Source: Fundidesulfovibrio magnetotacticus
GTDB lineage: Bacteria > Desulfobacterota > Desulfovibrionia > Desulfovibrionales > Desulfovibrionaceae
Length of the DNA: 64,000 bases
Direction: 5' to 3'
Assembly (NCBI RefSeq): GCF_013019105.1
Contig: NZ_BLTE01000001.1
Span: forward strand, 496,001 to 560,000
The position numbers and the translations under genes were made by a program. The notes under the pieces were generated by a model. It searched no databases and was not told the DNA's origin. It saw only the letters and a program-made list of their open reading frames with translations. This document shows positions 26,763 to 34,771 of this stretch, one piece after another (position 1 is the first letter of the stretch; the number at the start of each line of letters is the position of its first letter).

Positions 26763-27469
26763 CCCACCCCGTCCCCGCCGACCTGCGCATCCTGGACGAC
26801 GCCCCCGTTCCGGCCCCGGACCCCGACCTCCTGGCCCGGACGGACGCCCTCTGGGAGTGCGAACGCCTGGAGCGCCCCGGACTCCACGACGGGCGCATCT
26901 TCAGCCTGGCGGGGATGGAAGGCGGAACGCTCCACGGCTTCGCCGCGCCCTACCGCTGGCACGTGGCCCGCTGCCGCGAGCCCAAGCGCTTCGCGGCCCT
27001 GCCCGTGCGCTCACTGGCCGTGACGGGGCTGGTCACGGCCTCGGGGCATCTCTTCTTCGGTCTGCGCAAGACGTCCCTGGCCATCGAGGGCGGGCTCTGG
27101 GAGACGGTGCCCGCTGGCACGCTGCACTTGGGCCGCAAGGAGGAGGACGGCGCGCTCTCCTGGCGCGATCTCTTCCTGGAGGAACTGCGCGAGGAGCTGG
27201 GCGTCTCGGCCCCGGCCGCGTCGCTTCGCCCCGTGGCCCTTGTGGAGGACACGGTGACGGGCATCTGGGAGCTGGGCGTGGCCGTGGACCTCCAGGCCGA
27301 CCACCGCGACGTGCTGGGAGCCTGGGCCATGCTCGAGACCACCGAACATTCGGAACTGGCCGCCGTGCCCCTGGCCGACGTGCCCCGCTTCGTGCGGGAG
27401 CGCGGCCCCTCCCTGGTGGGGGCCTGCCCCCATCTGGCGGCCGCCGCCGGGTTCGCCCCGGCTTTGTAG
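26753..27469 (+). CDS. NUDIX-like hydrolase, degenerate Nudix box
   Basis: This 238-residue protein contains a Nudix-type region around residues 125-145: GTLHLGRKEEDGALSW...FLEELREELGV. The helix carries EELREELGV, close to the REUxEExGU consensus with the first Arg replaced by Glu and an enlarged insert before it. This fits a divergent NUDIX domain that may bind rather than hydrolyse nucleoside diphosphate derivatives. It overlaps EamA 3 by ten bases. Medium confidence in the family, none in the substrate. Confidence 0.6.
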   Translation: MYVTHPVPADLRILDDAPVPAPDPDLLARTDALWECERLERPGLHDGRIFSLAGMEGGTLHGFAAPYRWHVARCREPKRFAALPVRSLAVTGLVTASGHLFFGLRKTSLAIEGGLWETVPAGTLHLGRKEEDGALSWRDLFLEELREELGVSAPAASLRPVALVEDTVTGIWELGVAVDLQADHRDVLGAWAMLETTEHSELAAVPLADVPRFVRERGPSLVGACPHLAAAAGFAPAL

Positions 27470-27491
27470 GCCTCTCGCCCGGAAGACCGGG

Positions 27492-27521
27492 CCGGGCAGG
27501 CCCCGACGCGGACCTGCCCGG
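27492..27521. terminator. Stem-loop between convergent genes
   Basis: A 9-bp stem CCGGGCAGG / CCTGCCCGG with a 12-base loop lies between the convergent NUDIX-like and VWA-OmpA genes. No T-run on either strand, so it may act as a weak or Rho-assisted bidirectional terminator. Confidence 0.4.
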
Positions 27522-27539
27522 ACGGCCTGATGCGGGCCG

Positions 27540-28589
27540 CTACTTCATTCCCTTGAACTTGATCTCCACGCGGCGGTTGAGCTTGCGTCCATCCGCCGTG
27601 GAGTTGTCGGCGCGGGGCCTGGACTCGCCGAACCCAACCGCCTCGATCCGCCCGCCGTCCACGCCCTTCTTCACGAAGTAGGCTTTCACCGACTGGGCCC
27701 TGCGGTTGGACAGGCCCAGGTTGTAGGCATCGGAGCCCACGGAGTCGGTGTGTCCCTCAAGGATCACCAGGGTGTCGGGCTTGGAGCGGATCATGGCCAC
27801 TCCCTCATCGAGCACGGGCACGAACACGGCCTTGATGTTGTGCCTGTCGAAGTCGAAGTAGATGGACCGGAAGAGCACCACTTCGTCCATCACCTCATCC
27901 CAGAGGCCGCACTTGAGGAACGCCAGGCGGGCCGCCTGGTTGCGCAGGAAGTCCTCGCCCTTGACCAGGCAGGAGCAGCGCGACAGGGCGGCGATCTGCC
28001 TGTTCACCTCCTCGCCGTATTTGGTGTCGGCGAAGCTCACCACCATGAAGCAGAGACGGTCGCCGTACTTGCCCTGCAGCGCCTTTGCCTGGGCCACGGC
28101 GTTCACGCCCAGGTTCTCGTGGCCGTCGGTGAAGAGGACCACGGCCGTCCTGCCGGAGAGCCCGGCCAGCACCTTGTCCAGGTCCTGGAGGCCGGGCCCC
28201 ATGGGCGTGACGCGACCGTAGGTCTCGTAATCGATGCTTATGGGGTCAATGGCCTTCTCCACGGCCGCCCTGTTGTACGGAGCCATGCCCGCGTACTGCC
28301 TGAAGGGCGCGAACGTGTAGACGCCGCTCTGGTAGCCCAGATCGGGCACGAGGTTGTTGAACTCCACCATGGCCGACTTGGCCAGCACGACTTTCGATTG
28401 GCCGCCGAGATCGGGGGTCGTCACGCCTTTGTAGAAGAATTTCATGGAGCTGGAGTGGTCCAAGAAGAGGATGAAGTTGTCCACTTTTTTGACAAGCTTC
28501 GCTTGCGCCGCCGGTGCGGCGACCGCAAGCATGACGGCGACGGCGAGCACTCCGAACAACATGCGGTGCGTGGAAATGATGCGTTTCAT
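27540..28589 (-). CDS. VWA-OmpA two-domain exported protein
   Basis: This 349-residue protein has a signal peptide of about 30 residues ending AAQA. A von Willebrand factor A domain follows with the MIDAS motif DHSSS at residues 44-48, then an OmpA-like peptidoglycan-binding domain (FDFDRHNIKAVFVPVLDEGVAMI... ILEGHTDSVGSDAYNLGLSNRRAQSVKAYFVKKGVDGGRIEAVGFGESRP). It probably anchors to the cell wall from the periplasm and binds a partner through the VWA face. GGAGG three bases before the ATG marks the start. It is transcribed alone and diverges from the CBS gene across 233 bases. Confidence 0.88.
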   Translation of the reverse strand: MKRIISTHRMLFGVLAVAVMLAVAAPAAQAKLVKKVDNFILFLDHSSSMKFFYKGVTTPDLGGQSKVVLAKSAMVEFNNLVPDLGYQSGVYTFAPFRQYAGMAPYNRAAVEKAIDPISIDYETYGRVTPMGPGLQDLDKVLAGLSGRTAVVLFTDGHENLGVNAVAQAKALQGKYGDRLCFMVVSFADTKYGEEVNRQIAALSRCSCLVKGEDFLRNQAARLAFLKCGLWDEVMDEVVLFRSIYFDFDRHNIKAVFVPVLDEGVAMIRSKPDTLVILEGHTDSVGSDAYNLGLSNRRAQSVKAYFVKKGVDGGRIEAVGFGESRPRADNSTADGRKLNRRVEIKFKGMK

Positions 28590-28605
28590 GGTTCCTCCGC
28601 TGTTT

Positions 28606-28621
28606 GTGTTGTATGCAACAC
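28606..28621. promoter_or_regulatory. Inverted repeat upstream of the VWA-OmpA gene
   Basis: GTGTTG-TATG-CAACAC, 6-bp arms, lies 17 bases upstream of the VWA-OmpA start in the divergent promoter region. It could be an operator or the 5' leader hairpin of that gene. No known regulator is suggested. Confidence 0.3.
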
Positions 28622-28822
28622 CTGCATCGCAAGCACGAGGGCGTGCGGCCCCTCTCGATGTTTGGGGCGGCCATAGCACATCCTGGGGATGAAGGACAGC
28701 CTTCAGCGGGAAAAAATGGCCGCCGCCCAGCGCGAAACCGCTGATTTCCCCCCACGGCTTGCCCTGGCCGGGCGGTTGGGTTAGTGCAGCGCTGCCGCGA
28801 ACGCGCCCCAGAAGGAACCGCC

Positions 28823-30103
28823 ATGGCAGCAAGCAACGCATCCTATTTCGCCAGCGCCCTTTTGGGCAGGCCTGTCATCGACAAACTCGGCCAGCCCCTG
28901 GGCGTGCTGCACGACCTTTCCATGGAACGCGGCGAGCGCCTGCCCTACATCGCCGGGCTCGTGGTGCGCAAAGGCCAGGAGACCTCCTGCATCCCCTGGA
29001 TCGCCGTGGACCTCTTCAACGCCTACGTCATCGCCGTGGACCTGGAACGCGCCCCGGCCGAGCCCTTCGATCCCGACGGCGAGGGCGTGATCCTCGTGCG
29101 CCGCGACATCATGGACAAGCAGATCGTGGACGTGGAGGGCGCGCGCCTGGTGCGCGTCAACGACCTCAAGGTGGAGGGCTGCCTGGACGCCCTGTGCGTC
29201 ACCGCCGTGGACACGGGCGTGCGCGGCCTGGCCCGCAGGCTGGGCCAGGAGCGGCTCTGGGGCTTCGTCTCGGGCCTCTTCCGCAAGGACCTGCCCCACA
29301 AGGAGATCAGCTGGCAGTTCGTGCAGCCCCTGGACGACAAGGTCACCTCGCTCTCGCTCACGGTGAGCCGCGACAAGCTCGTGGACATGCACCCGGCGGA
29401 CCTGGCCGAGATCATCTCCCAGCTGCCCCACGAAGACGCCGAGAAGATGCTCCTCTCCCTGGACGACGAGACCGCGGGCGAGGCCCTGGCCGAGATGGAG
29501 CCAGAAGAGGGCGGACGCCTCCTCTCGCGCATGGAGAAGGAGCGCGCCTCCGACATCCTGGAGGAGATGGCCCCCGACGAGGCCGCCGACGTGCTCACCG
29601 AGCTGCCCGACGACGAGGCCCAGGAACTGCTGGGGCTCATGGACGCCGAGGACGCCGAAAAGGTCCAGGAACTCCTGGAGCACGAGGAGGACACGGCGGG
29701 GGCGCTCATGGTCAACGAGTTCTTCGCGCTGCCCCCGGCCATGACCGCCGAGGAGGCCCTGGGGCACATCCGCTCCAAGGCCCTGGAGACGGAGCTCATC
29801 TACTACGTCTACGTGCTGGGCGAGGACCAGCGCCCCCTGGGCGTGGCCAGCCTGCGCGAGATCCTGGGCGCGCCGCCCCAGGCCACCCTCGGGGAGATCA
29901 TGAGCCAGTCCATCAAGGCCGTGCACACCGACTCCACCGCCGACGAGGCCCTGGAGATGGTGGAGAAGTACGGCCTGTGGGCCGTGCCCGTGCTGGGCGA
30001 GGACGGCTCCCTGGAGGGCGTGATCACCGCCGACGACATGCTCAGCCACTCGCTGCGCGACAGCAACCGCCGCAAGCGCTTCCGGGCCAAGCGCAGCTTC
30101 TAG
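28823..30103 (+). CDS. Soluble PRC-barrel / MgtE-N / CBS-pair protein
   Basis: This 426-residue cytosolic protein has, in order: a PRC-barrel-like region (residues 8-70, GRPVIDKLGQPLGVLHDLSM), a second such region (about 88-140), an MgtE intracellular N domain (about 175-285, with repeats such as LHPADLAEIISQLPHEDAEKMLLSL and MAPDEAADVLTELPDDEAQELLGLM) and a CBS pair (about 295-410). In MgtE channels these same N and CBS domains sense Mg2+ and close the pore. Here no membrane domain is attached. The Nramp-like transporter starts 10 bases after the stop, so this protein is probably its regulator. Confidence 0.9.
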   Translation: MAASNASYFASALLGRPVIDKLGQPLGVLHDLSMERGERLPYIAGLVVRKGQETSCIPWIAVDLFNAYVIAVDLERAPAEPFDPDGEGVILVRRDIMDKQIVDVEGARLVRVNDLKVEGCLDALCVTAVDTGVRGLARRLGQERLWGFVSGLFRKDLPHKEISWQFVQPLDDKVTSLSLTVSRDKLVDMHPADLAEIISQLPHEDAEKMLLSLDDETAGEALAEMEPEEGGRLLSRMEKERASDILEEMAPDEAADVLTELPDDEAQELLGLMDAEDAEKVQELLEHEEDTAGALMVNEFFALPPAMTAEEALGHIRSKALETELIYYVYVLGEDQRPLGVASLREILGAPPQATLGEIMSQSIKAVHTDSTADEALEMVEKYGLWAVPVLGEDGSLEGVITADDMLSHSLRDSNRRKRFRAKRSF

Positions 30104-30112
30104 GAGATTCCC

Positions 30113-31387
30113 ATGGCCGCCGTCCTGCGCAAGCTCTCGCGCCGCAACATCCTGCTCTTCCTGAGCATCCTCGGCCCCGGCATCATCACCGCCAACGTGG
30201 ACAACGACGCCGGCGGCATCACCACCTATTCCCTGGCCGGGGCGCGCTACGGCTACGGCCTGCTCTGGATGATGCTGCCCACCATGGCCGCCCTGGTGGT
30301 GGTGCAGGAGATGTGCGCCCGCATGGGCGCGGTGACCGGCAAGGGCCTCTCGGACCTCATCCGCGAACGCTTCGGCGTGGGCGTCACCTTCTACGTGATG
30401 ATCGCCCTCTACCTGACCAACCTGGGCAACACCGTCTCGGAGTTCGCGGGCATCGCCGCCAGCCTGGAGATCTTCGGGGTGAGCCGCTTCATCTCCGTGC
30501 CCCTTTCGGCGGCGGCGGTGTGGCTGCTCATCGTGAAGGGCTCCTACCGGATCGTGGAGAAGGTGTTCCTCTTCGCCTGCCTGATCTATCTGGCCTACCC
30601 CCTGGCCGCCATCCTGGCCAAGCCCGACTGGATGGAGGTGGCCCGCGCCGCCGTGGTCCCGGACATCCGCTGGGACGGCGGCTACGTGACCATGATGATC
30701 GCCATGGTGGGCACCACCATCGCCCCCTGGATGCAGTTCTATCAGCAGGCCACCGTGGTGGAGAAGGGCATCACCCGCGAGCAGTACGCCTTCGCCCGCC
30801 TGGACGTGATCGTGGGCTGCTTCCTGGCCATCGTGGTGGCTTTCTTCATCGTGGCCTCCTGCGCGGCGGCCATCCACCAGCAGGGCCTCACCGTGGAGAC
30901 CGCCGCCGACGCCGCCCAGGCCCTGGCCCCGGCCGCCGGCCCCTACGCCACGCTGCTCTTCGCCGTGGGGCTTTTCAACGCCTCGCTCTTCGCGGCCTGC
31001 GTGCTGCCGCTCTCCACGGCCTACTACATCTGCGAGGGCATGGGCTGGGAACTGGGCGTGGACAAGAGCTTCCGGGAGGCCCCCCAGTTCTTCGGGCTCT
31101 TCACCCTGTCCATCGTGCTCTCGGCCCTGGTGATCATGGTCCCGGACGCTCCGCTTTTGGCCATCATGTACCTCTCCCAGGTGGTCAACGGGGCCGTGCT
31201 CCCGGCCGTGCTGGTGCTCATGCTGCTCATCGTCAACGACCGGCGGATCATGGGCGCCTTCGTCAACGGTCCGGCGTTCAACGCGGTCTCCTGGTTCACG
31301 GTGGGGGTGGTCACGCTGCTCACGCTCATCCTCACGGCCGACGCCGTGTGGCCGGGCTTCATGGAGCTCATCCTGCCCAAGGGCTGA
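30113..31387 (+). CDS. Nramp-like divalent metal transporter with variant metal-site motifs
   Basis: This 424-residue protein with eleven predicted membrane helices belongs to the SLC11/Nramp superfamily. The helix-1 metal motif, DPGN in Mn2+/Fe2+ Nramps, is here DNDA (residues 30-33, ITANVDNDAGGIT). The helix-6 MPH motif is absent: the region reads GTTIAPWMQFYQQ (200-212). Loss of the soft-ligand Met and the Pro-Gly-Asn turn fits the Nramp-related Mg2+ transporter branch rather than manganese uptake. Co-translation 10 bases after a MgtE-N/CBS protein, a Mg2+-sensor architecture, supports this. I infer Mg2+ transport. Mn2+ cannot be excluded. Confidence 0.82.
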   Translation: MAAVLRKLSRRNILLFLSILGPGIITANVDNDAGGITTYSLAGARYGYGLLWMMLPTMAALVVVQEMCARMGAVTGKGLSDLIRERFGVGVTFYVMIALYLTNLGNTVSEFAGIAASLEIFGVSRFISVPLSAAAVWLLIVKGSYRIVEKVFLFACLIYLAYPLAAILAKPDWMEVARAAVVPDIRWDGGYVTMMIAMVGTTIAPWMQFYQQATVVEKGITREQYAFARLDVIVGCFLAIVVAFFIVASCAAAIHQQGLTVETAADAAQALAPAAGPYATLLFAVGLFNASLFAACVLPLSTAYYICEGMGWELGVDKSFREAPQFFGLFTLSIVLSALVIMVPDAPLLAIMYLSQVVNGAVLPAVLVLMLLIVNDRRIMGAFVNGPAFNAVSWFTVGVVTLLTLILTADAVWPGFMELILPKG

Positions 31388-31458
31388 CTCCGGCCGAAGC
31401 GCCGCACGCCTCGGCGCGAAGCTTGCATGTCGACTCCGACCATCCCGGGAGGAACACC

Positions 31459-32826
31459 ATGCGCACGCAATACCTCATCATCGGAGCCGGACCCACCGGA
31501 CTGGGCGCGGCAAGGCGTCTTTCGGAACTGGGCATCCGCGACTTCCTGGTGCTCGAAGCCAAGGACCACCCCGGCGGCCTGGCCGCCAGCCACCGCGACG
31601 CCAAGGGCTTCACCTGGGACGTGGGCGGCCACGTGGTGTTCTCCCACTACGAATACTTCGACCGCATGCTCGAAGACGTGCTGGGCGAGGAGTACCTGGA
31701 GCACCGCCGCGAGGCCTGGGTTCGCATCGCCAAACGCTGGGTGCCCTACCCCTTCCAGAACAACATCCGCCACCTGCCCCCCGAGATGGCCTGGGACTGC
31801 GTGCGCGGCCTCCTGCCCCATGTGCGCCCGGCCCTGCAGAACGACCATCCCGCCCACTTCCGGGAATGGATCGAGCACGTCTTCGGCCCGGGTCTGGCCC
31901 GGCACTTCATGCTGCCCTACAACTTCAAGGTCTGGGCCACCCCGCCCGAGGACATGGACTACAAGTGGATCGGCGAACGCGTGAGCGTGATCGATCTGGA
32001 AAAGACCCTGGAAAACCTCGTGCTGGCCAAGGACGACGTGAACTGGGGCCCCAACAGCAGCTTCCGCTTCCCACTCACGGGCGGCACGGGCGAGATCTAC
32101 CGCCGCGTGGCCGCGCGCCTGGGCGACCACATCCGCTACGGACGCGGCGTGGTCCGCGTGGACGCGCACGCCAAGACCGTCCACTGCGACACCGGCGAGA
32201 CCTACGCCTACGAGAAGCTCCTCACCACCGGCCCCCTGGACATCCTGGCCCGCGACCGCCTGACGGACGCCCCCGACGCCGTGCGCGAGGCCGCCTCGGG
32301 CCTGGCGCACTCCGGCGGCTGGATCGGCGGCGTGGGCGTGGAAGGCCCCAAGACGGACTCCCGCTGCTGGATGTACTTCCCCGAGTCCGACAACCCCTTC
32401 TACCGCGTCACCAACTTCCACCACTACTCGCCCAACAACACCCCCGACCCCGACGGCATGACGGTGCGACACCGCGCCTACATGACCGAGGTGAGCTTCT
32501 CCGAACACAAGCCCGAGCCAGCTTCCCACCTGGACAGCGTGGTGGACGGTCTTGTAAACGTCTCGCTCATGGCCGAATCGGAACGCGACGCCGTCGTCTC
32601 CACATGGGAGATGCGCCTCGACTACTCCTACCCCGTGCCCACCCTGGGCCGCGACGCCGCCCTGCGCACCGTCCAGCCCTGGCTGGAAGGCCACGGCATC
32701 TTCTCGCGCGGACGCTTCGGGGGCTGGAAGTACGAGGTGAGCAACATGGACCACTCCGTCATGCAGGGCGTGGAGTGGGCCGAACGCATGGCGCTCGGAA
32801 AGCCGGAAACCACCTACGCCCTCTGA
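31459..32826 (+). CDS. FAD-dependent amine-oxidase-like protein, UDP-galactopyranose-mutase-like
   Basis: This 455-residue flavoprotein has an N-terminal dinucleotide-binding GAGPTGLG (residues 9-16) and a second glycine-rich stretch (AKDHPGGLAAS). It also has the DVGGHVVFSHYEYFDRMLED block of UDP-galactopyranose mutases and protoporphyrinogen-oxidase-like proteins. The C-terminal RGRFGGWKYEVSNMDHSVMQGVEWAERM fits a sugar-nucleotide mutase-type FAD site. It may convert a UDP-hexose for the polysaccharide made at the left of the window, but the reaction is not provable from sequence. GGAGGAA lies just before the ATG. The M24 peptidase follows after 8 bases. Confidence 0.75.
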   Translation: MRTQYLIIGAGPTGLGAARRLSELGIRDFLVLEAKDHPGGLAASHRDAKGFTWDVGGHVVFSHYEYFDRMLEDVLGEEYLEHRREAWVRIAKRWVPYPFQNNIRHLPPEMAWDCVRGLLPHVRPALQNDHPAHFREWIEHVFGPGLARHFMLPYNFKVWATPPEDMDYKWIGERVSVIDLEKTLENLVLAKDDVNWGPNSSFRFPLTGGTGEIYRRVAARLGDHIRYGRGVVRVDAHAKTVHCDTGETYAYEKLLTTGPLDILARDRLTDAPDAVREAASGLAHSGGWIGGVGVEGPKTDSRCWMYFPESDNPFYRVTNFHHYSPNNTPDPDGMTVRHRAYMTEVSFSEHKPEPASHLDSVVDGLVNVSLMAESERDAVVSTWEMRLDYSYPVPTLGRDAALRTVQPWLEGHGIFSRGRFGGWKYEVSNMDHSVMQGVEWAERMALGKPETTYAL

Positions 32827-32834
32827 GGACTCCC

Positions 32835-33932
32835 GTGAGCTTCGAACCCTTCGCCCCCGCCGTCTACCAAAACCGGCGGGAAAAACTGCGCGCGCGCATG
32901 CGCCAGGCCGGACACAAGGCCCTGCTCGTCTCCCACGCCGCCAACCGCTTCTACCTGAGCGGCTTCGAGCTGTCGGACTCCCAGTGCAACGAGTCCTCGG
33001 GCATGCTCCTCATCCGCGTGGACGGCCCCGACAAGCTCCTCACGGACCCCCGCTTCCTCGACGCCGCCCGCCGCCTCTGGCCCGAGGACGACATCTTCAT
33101 CTACGCCGGGCAGCGCTTCGCCCAGATCCGCGAGTTTTTGTCCAAGACCCACTCCGGCCCCATCGCCTTCGAGAGCCGCGCCATGAGCGTGGACACCCAC
33201 GGCCACCTGCGCGAATCCCTGGACCTGGCCCCCACCCACGGCCTGGTGGAGGAGCTGCGCCGCTTCAAGGAGCCCGAGGAGCTCAAGCGCCTGGAGCTCT
33301 CCTGCGCGGTGAACGAGCGCGTGATGCGCGCCGCGCCCGACGTGCTCCTGCCCGGGCGCAGCGAGGGCGAGATCGCCTGGCGGCTCGAACAGCTCTTCCG
33401 CGACTTCGGGGCCACCGAGCTGGCCTTCTCGCCCATCGTGGCCGTGGACGCCAACGCCGCCCTGCCCCACGCCGAGCCCGGCCGCGACGTGGTGAAGGAC
33501 GAGTGCATGGTTCTGGTGGACATGGGCGGACGCTACGCCGAATACAACTCCGACCAGACCCGCACCTTCTGGGTGGGCAACCGCCCCCCCGACCACTTCC
33601 GCAAGGCCCTGGAGCTGACCCAGCAGGCCCAGGCCAAAGCCATCAAGGCCATCCGCCCGGGCCTGACCTTCGCAGAGGCCTACCAGGCCGCCCGGGGCTA
33701 CTTCGAGCGCTTCGGCGTGGAAAAGGCCTTCACCCACGCCCTGGGGCACGGCATCGGCCTGGAGACCCACGAGTTCCCGAGCCTCTCTCCCGTGGCCCAG
33801 GGCACGCTGGAGCCGGGCATGGTGGTCACCGTGGAGCCGGGGCTCTATTACCCCGAGTGGGGCGGCATCCGCTGGGAGCACATGGTGGCGGTGACCGAAG
33901 ACGGCTGCCGCATCCTGGGACAGGGCGCGTGA
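32835..33932 (+). CDS. M24B family metallopeptidase (Xaa-Pro aminopeptidase or prolidase type)
   Basis: This 365-residue cytosolic peptidase removes N-terminal residues before proline or splits X-Pro dipeptides. A creatinase-like N domain precedes the pita-bread catalytic domain. Its five metal ligands are visible: D229 (VDMGG), D240 (NSDQTR), H305 (HALGHGIGLETHE), E334 (VTVEPGLYYP) and E348 (IRWEHMV). The GTG start at 32,835 lies 8 bases after the flavoprotein stop. Its stop overlaps the next gene's GTG. Confidence 0.9.
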   Translation: MSFEPFAPAVYQNRREKLRARMRQAGHKALLVSHAANRFYLSGFELSDSQCNESSGMLLIRVDGPDKLLTDPRFLDAARRLWPEDDIFIYAGQRFAQIREFLSKTHSGPIAFESRAMSVDTHGHLRESLDLAPTHGLVEELRRFKEPEELKRLELSCAVNERVMRAAPDVLLPGRSEGEIAWRLEQLFRDFGATELAFSPIVAVDANAALPHAEPGRDVVKDECMVLVDMGGRYAEYNSDQTRTFWVGNRPPDHFRKALELTQQAQAKAIKAIRPGLTFAEAYQAARGYFERFGVEKAFTHALGHGIGLETHEFPSLSPVAQGTLEPGMVVTVEPGLYYPEWGGIRWEHMVAVTEDGCRILGQGA

Positions 33933-34372
33933 CGCCGGACCGGAACGGAGGGGCGGCGCACGTCCCTCCGGGCAGCGACGCCGCAGGGGAGACGCGCGGG
34001 AACGGAACTTCGCTGGCCTCTCCCCGAAACCCGGCCGCCGGGGGCGGCAAGACGGGCGGCGGAGGCGGCAAGGGCCGTCGACGCCGCGTCCCGGACACCT
34101 GGCCCGAACCGGCCCCGCGCAAACGGCGCGATCCCTACGCGGCCCCGCGCCGCTCCGCACGGCTCTACCTGCGCGCCGACCCGGCCCACATCGCCCTGCT
34201 GCGCTTCCTGCTGGAGGCCCACGGGCACCTTGGCGTGCTCTCCACCCTGGACAGCCACCGCGCGGTGCTCTGCATCGTCCACTCCCCGGAGAGCGCGACC
34301 GAGATGCGCGAATTCCTGGAAGAGGCCCGCGAACTGGTCCCCTTCGAGGTCATCCCCCGCCCCGGCCGCTGA
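33929..34372 (+). CDS. DUF4911-domain protein with a disordered basic N-terminus
   Basis: This 147-residue protein starts at a GTG overlapping the peptidase stop (GTGA). The first 80 residues are Gly/Arg/Pro-rich and likely unstructured. Residues 82-145 (LYLRADPAHIALLRFLLEAHGHLGVLSTLDSHRAVLCIVHSPESATEMREFLEEA) match a small alpha-beta domain of unknown function common in deltaproteobacteria. Function unknown; coupling to the peptidase suggests a shared message only. Confidence 0.65.
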   Translation: MTPDRNGGAAHVPPGSDAAGETRGNGTSLASPRNPAAGGGKTGGGGGKGRRRRVPDTWPEPAPRKRRDPYAAPRRSARLYLRADPAHIALLRFLLEAHGHLGVLSTLDSHRAVLCIVHSPESATEMREFLEEARELVPFEVIPRPGR

Positions 34373-34384
34373 ACGACCGCCCCC

Positions 34385-34462
34385 TTACGCCTCCAGGCAG
34401 CGCACCAGCAGCGCGGTGACGTTGTCGCGCGCCCCGCGCTCCAGGGCCAGGCCGACAAAGCG
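34385..34462 (-). pseudogene. 3'-terminal fragment of a PP2C-type protein phosphatase
   Basis: Read on the minus strand, 34,462-34,385 encodes RFVGLALERGARDNVTALLVRCLEA and a TAA stop. The GARDNVT block is the C-terminal metal-site motif of PPM/PP2C serine/threonine phosphatases, where the Asp ligates Mn/Mg. Going upstream the frame loses the fold within about 20 codons and hits TGA near 34,525, so only the tail of the gene remains. Just beyond lies the AT-rich leader of the regulator at 34,772, so the rest was probably lost in a rearrangement. Confidence 0.65.
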
Positions 34463-34771
34463 GCCCTTGCCCCGCCCGGAGCGACCATGCCGGGAACACG
34501 GATGAGGATCGCTTCCCGGACTTCATGCCTGTCTTTAACAGCCCCCCTGACATTTTCCTTACTGCTGAACCGATGCCGACATGTGAGAGGCACTTGCACA
34601 CAGGATGTTCCATTTCAGCATGTTAGATCGGATCAGCGTCCGCGCCCCGTGGTCGGCGGCACATCCCGCTCCCCTCCGTCAGCCGCCCGAAACAAAAGGA
34701 GCATTTGATCTTTCAAGCAGTTATCCGTATGCAGGACAATCATCGGCACGCCACCGCGTTAGGAGTCCGGC
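34463..34771. other. Leader region of the STAND regulator gene
   Basis: This 300-bp stretch is more AT-rich than its flanks (GTCTTTAACAGC, GACATTTTCCTTACTGC). It presumably holds the promoter of the regulator. AGGAG at 34,761-34,765 is its ribosome-binding site. No repeat or RNA element recognised. Confidence 0.4.
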
